Source of the DNA: Candidatus Tepidiaquacella proteinivora | GTDB taxonomy: Bacteria > Bacteroidota > Ignavibacteria > Tepidaquicellales > Tepidaquicellaceae | Reading direction: 5' to 3' | Assembly: GCA_013348845.1 (NCBI GenBank) | Contig: CP054675.1 | Coordinates: forward strand, 1,125,501 to 1,189,500 | Length of the DNA stretch: 64,000 nt | In this document: positions 45,824 to 54,902 of the stretch, piece after piece | Layout: each line of letters opens with the position of its first letter | How positions within the stretch are numbered: position 1 is the first letter of the stretch | Notes under the pieces: model-generated | What the model was told of the DNA's origin: nothing | The model's database searches: none | What the model saw: only the letters and a program-made list of their open reading frames with translations | Translations under genes and position numbers: made by a program

Positions 45824-46684
45824 ATGAAAAAAGTAAAACTTTTTATTTTTATCAGCGTTTTAATATCACTGTTTATTTTCTCATTAAACGTGTTTTCTCA
45901 AGAAGTCGGGATGGGACTTCAGTTTTCAAATCCAGAAGACCTTGAAAAAGCTAATAAATATGAGGGAGGATTTAGAGGGGAGATTCCTAAAAGATTAGAT
46001 TTTTCTAAGTATATGCCACCTGTAATGAATCAAGGTTCACAAAATAGTTGCGTTGGTTTTTCTGTGAGTTATTATACATTGAGTTATTTAGTATTTAGTT
46101 ATGATGATAATGCTTACTATACTGAAACTGGTACTCTCGATTATAGTAAAGTATTTAGTCCCGCATTTATTTATAATATTGCAAACGGAGGCCAAAACTA
46201 TGGAATCAGATTTATTGATGCTTTTGAGATTTTAGCACAAACAGGATGCGCAAGATGGAAAACATTTCCATATAGGGAATCTGATTATATAACCTATCCT
46301 CACGACTCCTGTTTTTATGATGCAATGAATTACATTGTAGATTATACCCGTTTTCTGGTTTTTTATTACATTGATGTACAGTTGTTTAAAGAAGCAATGA
46401 ATGAATATCAAAGACCAATAAATATCGGAGCAGCAATAGATAAAAGTTTAATTAAAGATGGTTACTCCTATTATAATGGAGGTAAAAAAGGAAATTTCAT
46501 CTGGAAAAAATATAAAGATAATGTAACCGGTGGTCATGCTCTAACCATAGTTGGTTATGATGATAATATAGGTGCTTTTAAGATAATTAACTCATGGGGA
46601 ACAAATTGGGGAGAAGATGGTTACTTCTGGATTGATTATGATTTTGTTCCCTATTGCGTAAAAGAAGCATATATAATATATTAA
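45824..46684 (+). CDS. Secreted papain-like (C1) cysteine protease
   Basis: The 286-residue protein has an N-terminal signal peptide (about 1-25). It has the papain-fold triad: Cys76 in MNQGSQNSCVGFS, His238 in GGHALTIVGYDD and Asn256 in INSWGTNWGEDGYFW; the oxyanion Gln of QGSQNSC is also there. There is no long propeptide between signal and catalytic domain, as in several bacterial C1A proteases. No T9SS sorting domain, so it probably stays periplasmic. It may degrade proteins for the peptide-based metabolism seen elsewhere in the window. Confidence 0.92.
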   Translation: MKKVKLFIFISVLISLFIFSLNVFSQEVGMGLQFSNPEDLEKANKYEGGFRGEIPKRLDFSKYMPPVMNQGSQNSCVGFSVSYYTLSYLVFSYDDNAYYTETGTLDYSKVFSPAFIYNIANGGQNYGIRFIDAFEILAQTGCARWKTFPYRESDYITYPHDSCFYDAMNYIVDYTRFLVFYYIDVQLFKEAMNEYQRPINIGAAIDKSLIKDGYSYYNGGKKGNFIWKKYKDNVTGGHALTIVGYDDNIGAFKIINSWGTNWGEDGYFWIDYDFVPYCVKEAYIIY

Positions 46685-47865
46685 TACTTTTGTACGACTT
46701 TTGTTTTAATAAAAGTTAAGAAGTAAATAATTAGCAATATAGCTCCAACCGAAGAGAATCCAAAAGTTACTGAAGGACTAAATACATTCCATAAAAATCC
46801 TGCTAAAATACTTGCAATAAGAGTAAAAACACTACTTAATCCGGTAAAAAAGCCAATTGCTGTTGCAGTGTCTTTTCTCTCTGATATATTAGTAATCCAG
46901 GCTTTACCAATACTTTCTGTTGCAGAAGCGTAAATTCCATATAGAAAAAACAATGATAAAATAACATAATAGGAAGGATGGAAAGTCATCCCACCATATA
47001 CTGTTGCAAATAAAATTAACCCAAAAATAAATATTTTTCTCAATCCTATTTTATCAGCAATAATACCTACCGGAAAAGAAAACACAGAATATATAAGATT
47101 ATAAAATATATAAGTAAAAATGACTTCACCATCAGAATATCCTAAATATTTTATCATTAATAATAGAAAAACATCTGAACTATTTATTAAAGAAAAAAAG
47201 AAAAGTCCTATAACAAGTTTTTTATATTCAGCTGAAGAATATTTCCAATATTTAAGAAAAGCAAAGAAACCTGTTTTAGTAACAGATGGCTTTTGCTCTA
47301 ATTTTCTTTCTTTTATAAAAAATGTTAGAGAAATACTCAAAATTCCCGGTATGAATGCCAAATAAAAAAGTGAAACATAATCATCAGGGAAAAAAGATAG
47401 ATAAACTAACGCAGCAATTGGACCGATAAAAGCACCGAGAGTATCAAGAGCTCTATGAAAGCCAAAAACTCTTCCTTTAGTTTCGGCTTGAGACTCATCC
47501 GATAAAATTGCATCACGAGCGGATGTCCTTACCCCTTTACCTAATCTATCTAAAGTCCTTGCAAAAAAAATCCATAATGGATATGTAAAAACAGCAAGCA
47601 TAGGTTTGGAAACAGCACTTAATGAATATCCCGTTTTGATAAAAATTGTTCTCTTTCCTAACCTATCAGATAAATTTCCGAAATATCCTTTACTTAAACC
47701 AGCTACTGCTTCAGCAAGACCTTCAAGAACACCAATTAATAAAGCAGTAAACCCAATACTTTTTAAATAAATAGGCATAACAGGATAAAGCATTTCGGAT
47801 GCAATATCTGTAAAAAAACTTACGAATGAGAGAATCACTACCGTTTTTGTTATCCACGATTTCAA
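46681..47865 (-). CDS. MFS transporter
   Basis: The 394-residue carrier has 12 predicted helices. The MFS loop 2-3 motif reads KGYFGNLSDRLGKRT, and the second half has GIIADKIGLRK. ARTLDRLGKGVRTSARDAI is a conserved stretch in a group of MFS exporters of unknown substrate. Its stop overlaps the protease stop on the other strand within TTAA. No neighbour suggests a substrate. Confidence 0.9.
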   Translation of the reverse strand: MKSWITKTVVILSFVSFFTDIASEMLYPVMPIYLKSIGFTALLIGVLEGLAEAVAGLSKGYFGNLSDRLGKRTIFIKTGYSLSAVSKPMLAVFTYPLWIFFARTLDRLGKGVRTSARDAILSDESQAETKGRVFGFHRALDTLGAFIGPIAALVYLSFFPDDYVSLFYLAFIPGILSISLTFFIKERKLEQKPSVTKTGFFAFLKYWKYSSAEYKKLVIGLFFFSLINSSDVFLLLMIKYLGYSDGEVIFTYIFYNLIYSVFSFPVGIIADKIGLRKIFIFGLILFATVYGGMTFHPSYYVILSLFFLYGIYASATESIGKAWITNISERKDTATAIGFFTGLSSVFTLIASILAGFLWNVFSPSVTFGFSSVGAILLIIYFLTFIKTKVVQKY

Positions 47866-48045
47866 AAGCTATTCATTTATTACTTACAAAATTACAAAAA
47901 TTTAAAAGTAAAAAGTAATTAGTTTCTATTCTGTATCATATAATTATGCTTTCTTAAAAGAAAGATATAGATTATTATTAACTTGATAAAACTGAACTTT
48001 AATATTAACTTAGTGGTTAATAAAAATAAAAAAAATTTAAATACT

Positions 48046-49329
48046 ATGGCAGAAATATATAAAGAACCTGCTCCTTATAAAAAGGATGTAGATAACCCCT
48101 ATGAATCAATGATGGTTCGTTTTGATAAAGCGGCAGAGTTAATTAATCTGGATGAAGGGGTATATAATTATTTAAAACTCCCGGTGAAGCAAGTAATTGT
48201 CTCTATACCAATACAAATGGATAATGGTAAGGTCGTTGCATTTGAAGGGTATAGAGTAATACATAATAATGCTCTTGGTCCCTCAAAAGGTGGCGTCAGG
48301 TTTGCTCCTGATGTTGATTTAGATGAAGTGAAAGCACTTGCAGCATGGATGACCTGGAAATGTGCAATAGCCAATATTCCATTCGGAGGAGCAAAAGGTG
48401 GTGTAAGATGTGATCCAAACAAACTTTCAATGTCTGAACTTGAAAAAATAACACGAAGATATACAGCAAATTTATTAGAAATCTTCGGACCAGATACGGA
48501 CATTCCTGCACCAGATATGAATACCAATGAGCAAATTATGGCATGGATAATGGATACCTACAGCATGCATGACAGAAAAACAGTAACTGGTGTAGTTACC
48601 GGGAAACCTTTGATTATAGGTGGTTCAAGAGGAAGACGTGAAGCAACCGGTAGAGGAGTTATGTTAGCGACACTTGCAGCATTAATGAAAAAAGGTGTTA
48701 ATCCTGAAGATACAACTGCAGTAGTACAGGGATTTGGAAATGTAGGGTCAGTAAGTGCAAAATTGCTCAATGAAAAAGGATGTAAAATCATTGGTATAAG
48801 CGATGTTACAGGAGGATATTATAATGAAAAAGGTATTGACATCAATAAAGCAATAGAATATGTAAATAAAAATAAATTTCTTGAAGGTGGCAATTTCGGT
48901 GATAAAATTACAAATGAAGAGTTACTCGAACTTAAATGCGACATCCTTGTACCAGCGGCAAAAGAAGACCAAATAACAGTTGAAAATGCAAGCAGAATAA
49001 AAGCAAGACTTATTGTTGAAGGAGCAAATGGTCCGACTTCTGCTGATGCTGACCAGATTTTAATGGATAAAGGAATTATGGTAATACCTGATATACTTGC
49101 TAATTCCGGTGGAGTTATTGTTTCTTATTTTGAATGGGTACAGGATAGAATAGGTTATTTCTGGGACGAATTAGATATCGAACATCGACTGACAAGAATG
49201 ATGAATGAAGCATTTGAGAATGTCTATCTATCAGCATTAAACTATGAAACCACACTCAGATTAGGTGCATATATATATGCTATTCAAAAAGTAGCAAATG
49301 CATTGAAACTAAGAGGAATATATAGCTAA
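48046..49329 (+). CDS. Glutamate dehydrogenase family protein (second copy)
   Basis: The complete 427-residue Glu/Leu/Phe/Val dehydrogenase interconverts glutamate and 2-oxoglutarate. I use the ATG at 48046; an upstream TTG (47983) would add an unconserved 21-residue tail. Key segments: GPSKGGVRFAP, the catalytic lysine in PFGGAKGGVRCDP, DIPAPDMNTN, the Rossmann turn QGFGNVGS, and VEGANGPTSADAD near the end. It is only a moderate relative of the copy at the left edge (for instance, GPSKGG against GPGKGG and different loops). Divergent from the MFS gene. Confidence 0.95.
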   Translation: MAEIYKEPAPYKKDVDNPYESMMVRFDKAAELINLDEGVYNYLKLPVKQVIVSIPIQMDNGKVVAFEGYRVIHNNALGPSKGGVRFAPDVDLDEVKALAAWMTWKCAIANIPFGGAKGGVRCDPNKLSMSELEKITRRYTANLLEIFGPDTDIPAPDMNTNEQIMAWIMDTYSMHDRKTVTGVVTGKPLIIGGSRGRREATGRGVMLATLAALMKKGVNPEDTTAVVQGFGNVGSVSAKLLNEKGCKIIGISDVTGGYYNEKGIDINKAIEYVNKNKFLEGGNFGDKITNEELLELKCDILVPAAKEDQITVENASRIKARLIVEGANGPTSADADQILMDKGIMVIPDILANSGGVIVSYFEWVQDRIGYFWDELDIEHRLTRMMNEAFENVYLSALNYETTLRLGAYIYAIQKVANALKLRGIYS

Positions 49330-49337
49330 TATAAAGA

Positions 49338-49958
49338 ATGAAATATAATTCATTACTTATAATTCTTTTATTTCTTTTTAGTTTTTCTGTTTATTCACAA
49401 GAGAATAACGAAAGACCAAAAACGAATTTAGAATTAATTAATTCAATTTTACAAAAGAATTTCGAAGACTGTATAGAATATATTAATATTTTAGGTAGCA
49501 ATAAGAAATATTTAATTAAAAAAGAAAATCAAAGTGAAGTTAATGAATACATAATTAAATTATTTAAACGAACTTATGTAAATTATAAATTCTTCAGTGA
49601 TGAAAAAAAAGCAGAAAGTGATTATGTAATTAATTTTAAAAATGTAAAAATTGAAACACTATATAATTTTGAAAATAATAACTTAATTTTTGATAAATAT
49701 ATACAGAGACAAATTTTCTGTGGCTTTACTTTCTCTATTTCAGACAATGATTCGATCCTTTATAATTATGATTTTACTAATCGAATAAAAGATACAATAA
49801 ATTATATTTATATTGATTATATAGAATCTGACAATTACCAATTTACAAAAGGGATAATGCCAAAGGAAGGATTTTGGGATAAATACTTAATTCCCGGAAG
49901 TGCGATTTTGGTTTCTGCAATAGCAATTATTTTATTTTTTACAATTAGAAGTAAATAA
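49338..49958 (+). CDS. Hypothetical protein, exported with C-terminal membrane anchor
   Basis: The 206-residue protein has a signal peptide (about 1-20) and a single C-terminal helix (about 183-202) followed by Arg-Ser-Lys, so most of it would lie outside the cytoplasm. The middle is Asn/Tyr/Lys-rich with mixed strands and helices. I do not recognise a family. The start lies 8 nt after the glutamate dehydrogenase stop and the stop 9 nt before the BamD-like gene, so it may share their transcript. Confidence 0.62.
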   Translation: MKYNSLLIILLFLFSFSVYSQENNERPKTNLELINSILQKNFEDCIEYINILGSNKKYLIKKENQSEVNEYIIKLFKRTYVNYKFFSDEKKAESDYVINFKNVKIETLYNFENNNLIFDKYIQRQIFCGFTFSISDNDSILYNYDFTNRIKDTINYIYIDYIESDNYQFTKGIMPKEGFWDKYLIPGSAILVSAIAIILFFTIRSK

Positions 49959-49967
49959 AAAAATTAG

Positions 49968-50720
49968 ATGAAAAAAAAGATAACAAGGATAATTTTATTT
50001 TTAATAGTAATAATATTTGCCGGATGTATCTCTGCAGATAAAAGCAATATAACAACTGATGACCCTGAAGAAGCATTCAAGATAGCAAAAAGGAGTTATG
50101 ATAAAGGTGATTATACACAAGCGGTTGAAGACTTCTCATTTATAAAAATAAAATTTTCAGGTACATCAATAATTGATAAAGCGCAATTTTATCTCGCTAT
50201 GAGTTATTATAACAGGAAAGAATTTGTACTTGCTGCTTATGAATTTGAGAATTTAATAAAAAATTATTCTTTAAGTGAATTTTATCCGCAAGCAAGATTC
50301 TATCTTGCAATGTCGTATTACAATTTATCACCTAAATATCAATTAGACCAAACTTACACAAGATATGCTATAATAGAATTTCAGAACTTTTTAATTTTAT
50401 TTCCAACACATAAATTAGCACCTGAAGCTGAATCTAAAATTAAGGAACTAAGAAATAAACTTGCATACAAAGATTTAAAAACAGCAGAGTTATATGTAAA
50501 ACTGGAAAATTATAAAGCAGCACTTGTATATTATAATAATATTCTTGATGAATATTTTGATACCGACTATGCAGATGATGCTTCTTATGGTAAAATTCAA
50601 GTATTAATCATTAAGAAAAATTATGAAGAAGCTTCAAAAGAAATAAAAAGATTTAAAGAAAAATATAAATCAAGTGAACTATATAAAAAAGTAGTCGATT
50701 TAGAAAAAAATATTAAGTAA
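49968..50720 (+). CDS. bamD: BamD-like outer membrane assembly lipoprotein
   Basis: A 250-residue lipoprotein (lipobox FAGC, Cys20) made of about five TPR-like helix pairs: AFKIAKRSYDKGDYTQAVEDFS, AQFYLAMSYYNRKEFVLAAYEFE, YYNLSPKYQLDQ and KAALVYYNNILDEYFDTDY. The order and the DQ/YP turn before the third pair match BamD (YfiO), which with BamA inserts outer-membrane beta-barrels. The length is standard. Confidence 0.9.
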   Translation: MKKKITRIILFLIVIIFAGCISADKSNITTDDPEEAFKIAKRSYDKGDYTQAVEDFSFIKIKFSGTSIIDKAQFYLAMSYYNRKEFVLAAYEFENLIKNYSLSEFYPQARFYLAMSYYNLSPKYQLDQTYTRYAIIEFQNFLILFPTHKLAPEAESKIKELRNKLAYKDLKTAELYVKLENYKAALVYYNNILDEYFDTDYADDASYGKIQVLIIKKNYEEASKEIKRFKEKYKSSELYKKVVDLEKNIK

Positions 50721-50740
50721 TAACAACAAAAATTTAAAAA

Positions 50741-51199
50741 ATGAAAAGTGTTAAGGAATCACAAGTTGAAATGGTGGAACTCGTGCTCCCTAATGATACT
50801 AATGTATTGGGAAATCTTTCAGGTGGTAGATTAATGCATTGGATTGATATAGCGGCAGCACTATCTGCATCAAGACATTGCAATAATATTACAGTAACAG
50901 CAGCAGTCGATAAACTAACTTTTCATAGATCCATTAAAATCGGAAATATTGTAAGATTGAAAGCATCTGTAAACAGGACTTTTAACACTTCTCTTGAAGT
51001 TGGTGTTAGAGTAGAAATTGAAGATATAAAGACCGGGGAAATATTTCACTCAAATAGCGCATATCTGACTTTTGTCAATATTGATCCAATATCTAACCGC
51101 CCAATTCCGGTTCCCCAAATTATTCCGGAAACAGAAATTGAGAAAAAAAGATACGAAGATGCATTAAGAAGAAGAGAGCAAAGATTAAAGCAGGATTAA
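50741..51199 (+). CDS. Acyl-CoA thioesterase, hotdog fold
   Basis: A 152-residue single-hotdog protein of the YciA/BFIT group. PNDTNVLGNLSGGRLMHWID contains the catalytic asparagine/aspartate region, followed by the TAAVDKLTFHRSIKIGNIV strand-helix. It hydrolyses acyl-CoA esters; chain length is unknown. It starts 20 nt after bamD and lies 18 nt before the ABC ATPase. The C-terminal tail is basic and charged. Confidence 0.92.
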   Translation: MKSVKESQVEMVELVLPNDTNVLGNLSGGRLMHWIDIAAALSASRHCNNITVTAAVDKLTFHRSIKIGNIVRLKASVNRTFNTSLEVGVRVEIEDIKTGEIFHSNSAYLTFVNIDPISNRPIPVPQIIPETEIEKKRYEDALRRREQRLKQD

Positions 51200-51217
51200 A
51201 TAAAAAATTGCAATTTA

Positions 51218-51844
51218 ATGATAGAACTCATATGTGAAAATTTAGAGAAAAGATTCATTAATAAATTAATTTTTAAAGGGGTAACTTTTAGCTTAAAAAA
51301 AGGTGATTCTCTGGCAATTACAGGAAGAAATGGAAGTGGTAAATCAACACTTATAAAAATTATTGCAAACTTAATTAAAGCCACTTCTGGAAAGATAACA
51401 TTCAGAATAAATAATAAAGAAATTTTAAAAGAAGACTTTATTAGATTTATAGGATTTTGTGCTCCATACTTTAATTTGTATGAAGAATTAACTGCTTATG
51501 AAAATCTCGAATTGTTTATGAAATTAAAATGTGAAGGTGAAAGTGTGAAAGAAAAAATCAATAATCTTTTAAATAAGGTTAATTTATATCACTGTAGGAA
51601 CAACCCTGTCAGAGAATATTCTACAGGAATGAAACAAAAGCTAAAACTTGCTTTTGCATTAATAAATGAACCATTGCTTTTATTATTAGATGAGCCTCAG
51701 TCCAATCTTGATTTTGAAGGAATAGAATTAATAAACAATATTATTGAAGAACAAAACAACAGGGGTATTCTAATTTTAGCTTCAAATGAAATATGGGAAC
51801 CTACATTGTTTAATATTACTCTAAATATTGAAAACTTTAAATAA
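51218..51844 (+). CDS. ABC transporter ATP-binding protein, CcmA-like
   Basis: The 208-residue ATPase has Walker A GRNGSGKSTL, Q-loop region FCAPYFNLYEELTAYENL, signature YSTGMKQKLKLA and Walker B LLLLLDEPQSNLD. The short length and TAYENLELFMKL fit the CcmA/ABC-A subgroup (heme exporter or related). No permease gene is adjacent, so the partner is unknown; CcmB is not in the window. The gene ends before convergent glnA-like. Confidence 0.9.
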   Translation: MIELICENLEKRFINKLIFKGVTFSLKKGDSLAITGRNGSGKSTLIKIIANLIKATSGKITFRINNKEILKEDFIRFIGFCAPYFNLYEELTAYENLELFMKLKCEGESVKEKINNLLNKVNLYHCRNNPVREYSTGMKQKLKLAFALINEPLLLLLDEPQSNLDFEGIELINNIIEEQNNRGILILASNEIWEPTLFNITLNIENFK

Positions 51845-51890
51845 CTTAAAAATATCTGAAGGTTATGAGATTTTATTATATTAAATAAAA

Positions 51891-53255
51891 CTATAAATTT
51901 TTTGTCCTGTAGTTAATCCAGTAATTAATCATTTCTTCACTAAATACATTTCCAGCTCTTAGATATTCGTTATCTTTTCTTAAATTCTCTATAGCATTTT
52001 CTAAAGTTGTTGGTATCTTAACATTGATATTTTGATTATTATCAGGTTTTGCATCATTATTCACTTCCAATTGATTACCTATGTTAAAATTATTTACTAC
52101 ACCATCAATACCAGCCATTAAAATAGCAGAAAAAGCAAGATAGGGATTTGCATTTGCATCAGGAATTCTAAACTCAATTCTTTTTCTTTTTAAATTAGAA
52201 GTAATAGGAATTCTTATTGCCGACTTTCTATTGCTAACGGAATAAGAAATTTCTATCATCCTTTGTTTATTAACTATAAAACGATTGTAGGAATCATTAG
52301 TGGGATTTGTAAATGCAAGCAAAGAAGGTATATGATAAAGTATTCCGCTTATGAACTTAAGAGCCAATTCTGATAGTCCTGCGTATTTATCGCCGTTCAT
52401 AATATTTTCACCTTTTTTCCAAAGTGAAATATGCACATGAAGAGTATTATCTAAATTATCGAACGCTGGTTTTGAAATGAATGTTGCAGTTTTCCCGAAA
52501 GATTTTGCAACATTTCTCACTATATTTTTAAAAACCATAAATATATCAGCAGACTCGATAAGCGAAGAATATTTGAAACTGATTTCATTCTGACCTGCGA
52601 ATGCGGATTCACAATGATGTCTTTCAACTTCAATATCTGCTTTTAAAAGTTTTTGGACTATTTGTTCTCTAATAAAATAAGATTCATCATCAGGCGGGGT
52701 AAATAAATATCCATACCTGTCACAATTGGGGTGTAGTTTTATCTTATTTTCAGCTTCTGATTTTTCATTAAATTCATTGGATACAAATTTATTCAAATCA
52801 AAGATGAAAAACTTAGATTCAGCCCCAATATAAATATTATCAGCAATTTCTGTTTCTTTTAAGTAATTGATAGATTTTTTTGCTATGCTTCGTGGATCAA
52901 GTGAAAAAGGTTTTTTTTCTCTTGGGTCATAAACATCACATAATAAAATTGCCGTGATTGGATCCATTATTGTATCAATACGAGCAGTCGCAGGATCCGG
53001 AATAACCGTTAAATCGGAATCAACAATATCCTTCCAGTCACAAATAAGCGAACCGTCAATATTGAAACCTTCAAAAAAAATATCCCGTTCTAATTGAATT
53101 ACTGGTATAGTAAATTGCCTCCACTCACCTAATGAATCAGTAAATCTGAAATCGATATTTTTTGCTTCTTTTTCCTTAACTAATTTAAAAACATCATCGA
53201 TTAATTTAATTCGTCTAAGTTGTTCTTCTTTAAAGGATTTGTTATCTATGGACAT
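51891..53255 (-). CDS. Glutamine synthetase-like protein with degenerate active site
   Basis: A 454-residue homologue of type I glutamine synthetase; most segments match bacterial GlnA in order (HPNCDRYGYLFTPP, ERHHCESAFAGQNEI, NVAKSFGKTATF, IPDANANPYLAF). Compared with Salmonella GlnA from memory, several catalytic positions differ: Lys148 replaces metal-binding Glu131 (GAESKFF for GPEPEFF), Leu268-Asp269 replace glutamate-binding Asn264-Gly265, and the flap PGYEAP is VNKQRM, so Gln331 replaces Glu327. His273, His275, Arg325, Arg343, Arg348, Glu361 and Arg363 are kept. It may be inactive, regulatory, or use another substrate. It lies 37 nt after an apparently intact paralogue. Confidence 0.85.
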   Translation of the reverse strand: MSIDNKSFKEEQLRRIKLIDDVFKLVKEKEAKNIDFRFTDSLGEWRQFTIPVIQLERDIFFEGFNIDGSLICDWKDIVDSDLTVIPDPATARIDTIMDPITAILLCDVYDPREKKPFSLDPRSIAKKSINYLKETEIADNIYIGAESKFFIFDLNKFVSNEFNEKSEAENKIKLHPNCDRYGYLFTPPDDESYFIREQIVQKLLKADIEVERHHCESAFAGQNEISFKYSSLIESADIFMVFKNIVRNVAKSFGKTATFISKPAFDNLDNTLHVHISLWKKGENIMNGDKYAGLSELALKFISGILYHIPSLLAFTNPTNDSYNRFIVNKQRMIEISYSVSNRKSAIRIPITSNLKRKRIEFRIPDANANPYLAFSAILMAGIDGVVNNFNIGNQLEVNNDAKPDNNQNINVKIPTTLENAIENLRKDNEYLRAGNVFSEEMINYWINYRTKNL

Positions 53256-53292
53256 TTAATAAATAAAAAAGTTTTTAAATTTTTTAAAATCT

Positions 53293-54831
53293 TTAATTCT
53301 TATGTAAATCTTTATGAAGGATATATTTTAATTTTTCCTGTCTTTCTTTATTTTTTAATTTTGATAGTTGTTTTCTTAAGTTTTTATCATTTTCCTTTTC
53401 AAGCGATGATATGGTATAGTCAATTGCGCTTTTAGAAAATATATTTTCAAACTCATAAAAACTTCTCTTAGATTTCAAAATTTTAGCTGAACTTGCACAA
53501 CTGTCAGGTAAACTTTTCAAAGTTTCCAGAATTTTTTTATCTTTAAAAATATTTCCATGGACTTTACATTTATTTGCAATTTCAATAGCCTGTTCAGAAT
53601 TTAAGAATCCCCATAAAGCAGCCATAGTTATTCCTGCAAGTAACAAATGAGAATTTGCGCTACCATCAGGAGACCTGAATTCGACAGTTTGCATATTATC
53701 AACCTCAATTGGCTCGGCAGGACATTTGGGATTTAATATTTTTGCAAGATTATTGATTTTAGACCAACCGAGAGGTATTCTAATCAAAGCACTTCTATTG
53801 GAACTGCTCCAACAAATTTTTGTTGGTGCCTCCTGATCGGGAACAAGTCTTAAATACGAAGAAGCAACTCTGTTACCAAAAGAAGTCAGAGAATCTGCAA
53901 ATTCACATAATCCGCCAATCAATTTATAAGTATCCTTTGATAATTCTTTATTTTCATCTACTGTTGCATTCTTTCCATCTTTAATTAACTTCAAATGAAT
54001 ATGCATTCCATTACCTGCAACTCCATCTTCCAATTTAGGAGCAAATGTAGCCATCATACCATATTTCGCAGCGATATTCCTAATTAACCATTTAGAAATA
54101 ACAATAGCATCAGCAGCCTCTTCAACCGGAGCAGATAAAAGTTCAATTTCAAGCTGTTCACCTGACAAACCATTTAACTCAGTTACTGGACTTTTTATTT
54201 TTTCAATATATCCAACTTCACTGTGTGCATATTTAACATTATTCAGAATTTGAGTAATAATTCTTAATAATTCTGATAAAATACCACAAGATTTTATATA
54301 TGGTCCTGAAGCGTGGTATCCTCTTTGCTTAAGAGGATAATAAAGTTCATTATCGGGTTTATAAAATAAATAAAATTCCATTTCACCAAAAGCATGTAAA
54401 TCCAATCCTGTATATTGGGAAAATAAGTTACTTGCTTTCATTAAAATGCTATCAGGTGTAAAAGGAGCAAGTTCTCCATCAGCAGTAATGTACCTGCAAA
54501 TAAAATCTAAACTCGCTGGCTGAAAAGGATTAAAAAAAGCAGTTTTCCAAATAGGAACAACATATAAATCAGATAATGCAGTATCTATCATACCTTTAAA
54601 TAAAGATGAACCATCAACTCTCTCCCCTTCAGTTAGTACTATTTCCGCATTTTTCCTACCGGGTATTGGTATCTGCATCTCTTTTAATTTACCATCCAGA
54701 GCGGTATAGTGAAAAGTTATTCTTTCAATATTTTTTTCCTGAATGATTTTTAAAAAATCTTCTCGTGTAAAATCTTCTTTGGGTTTGTTTAATAAAACAC
54801 TAATGGGATTTGAAAGGGCATAATTGAACAT
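53293..54831 (-). CDS. Glutamine synthetase family protein, likely active
   Basis: The 512-residue type I family member keeps both Glu residues of the first metal motif (GEMEFYLF), the N-G-M-H-I-H motif, and the flap SSYLRLVPDQEAPTKICW with its catalytic Glu. NRSALIRIPLGW and VEFRSPDGSANSHLLLA follow. Between the second metal-ligand segments there is an insert of about 20 residues (KIKSPVTELNGLSGEQ) compared with E. coli GlnA. It probably makes glutamine or a gamma-glutamyl product from glutamate, ATP and ammonia or an amine. It stands between the DHOD-like gene and the degenerate paralogue. Confidence 0.85.
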   Translation of the reverse strand: MFNYALSNPISVLLNKPKEDFTREDFLKIIQEKNIERITFHYTALDGKLKEMQIPIPGRKNAEIVLTEGERVDGSSLFKGMIDTALSDLYVVPIWKTAFFNPFQPASLDFICRYITADGELAPFTPDSILMKASNLFSQYTGLDLHAFGEMEFYLFYKPDNELYYPLKQRGYHASGPYIKSCGILSELLRIITQILNNVKYAHSEVGYIEKIKSPVTELNGLSGEQLEIELLSAPVEEAADAIVISKWLIRNIAAKYGMMATFAPKLEDGVAGNGMHIHLKLIKDGKNATVDENKELSKDTYKLIGGLCEFADSLTSFGNRVASSYLRLVPDQEAPTKICWSSSNRSALIRIPLGWSKINNLAKILNPKCPAEPIEVDNMQTVEFRSPDGSANSHLLLAGITMAALWGFLNSEQAIEIANKCKVHGNIFKDKKILETLKSLPDSCASSAKILKSKRSFYEFENIFSKSAIDYTISSLEKENDKNLRKQLSKLKNKERQEKLKYILHKDLHKN

Positions 54832-54902
54832 ATAAGTAAAATTATTTAAAAAATATTTTTATAAAAAATTTATTTATAAAAGATAAAATAAGATGCTATC
54901 GA

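Noticed and set aside
48168-48527. Minus-strand frame of 119 codons in the second glutamate dehydrogenase
   Set aside because: Shadow of the dehydrogenase Gly-rich regions; nothing supports a separate gene.
51844-51891. ATAAC/GTTAT inverted repeat between the ABC ATPase and the glutamine synthetase-like gene as a terminator
   Set aside because: Five weak base pairs with a long loop and no T-run after the stem.
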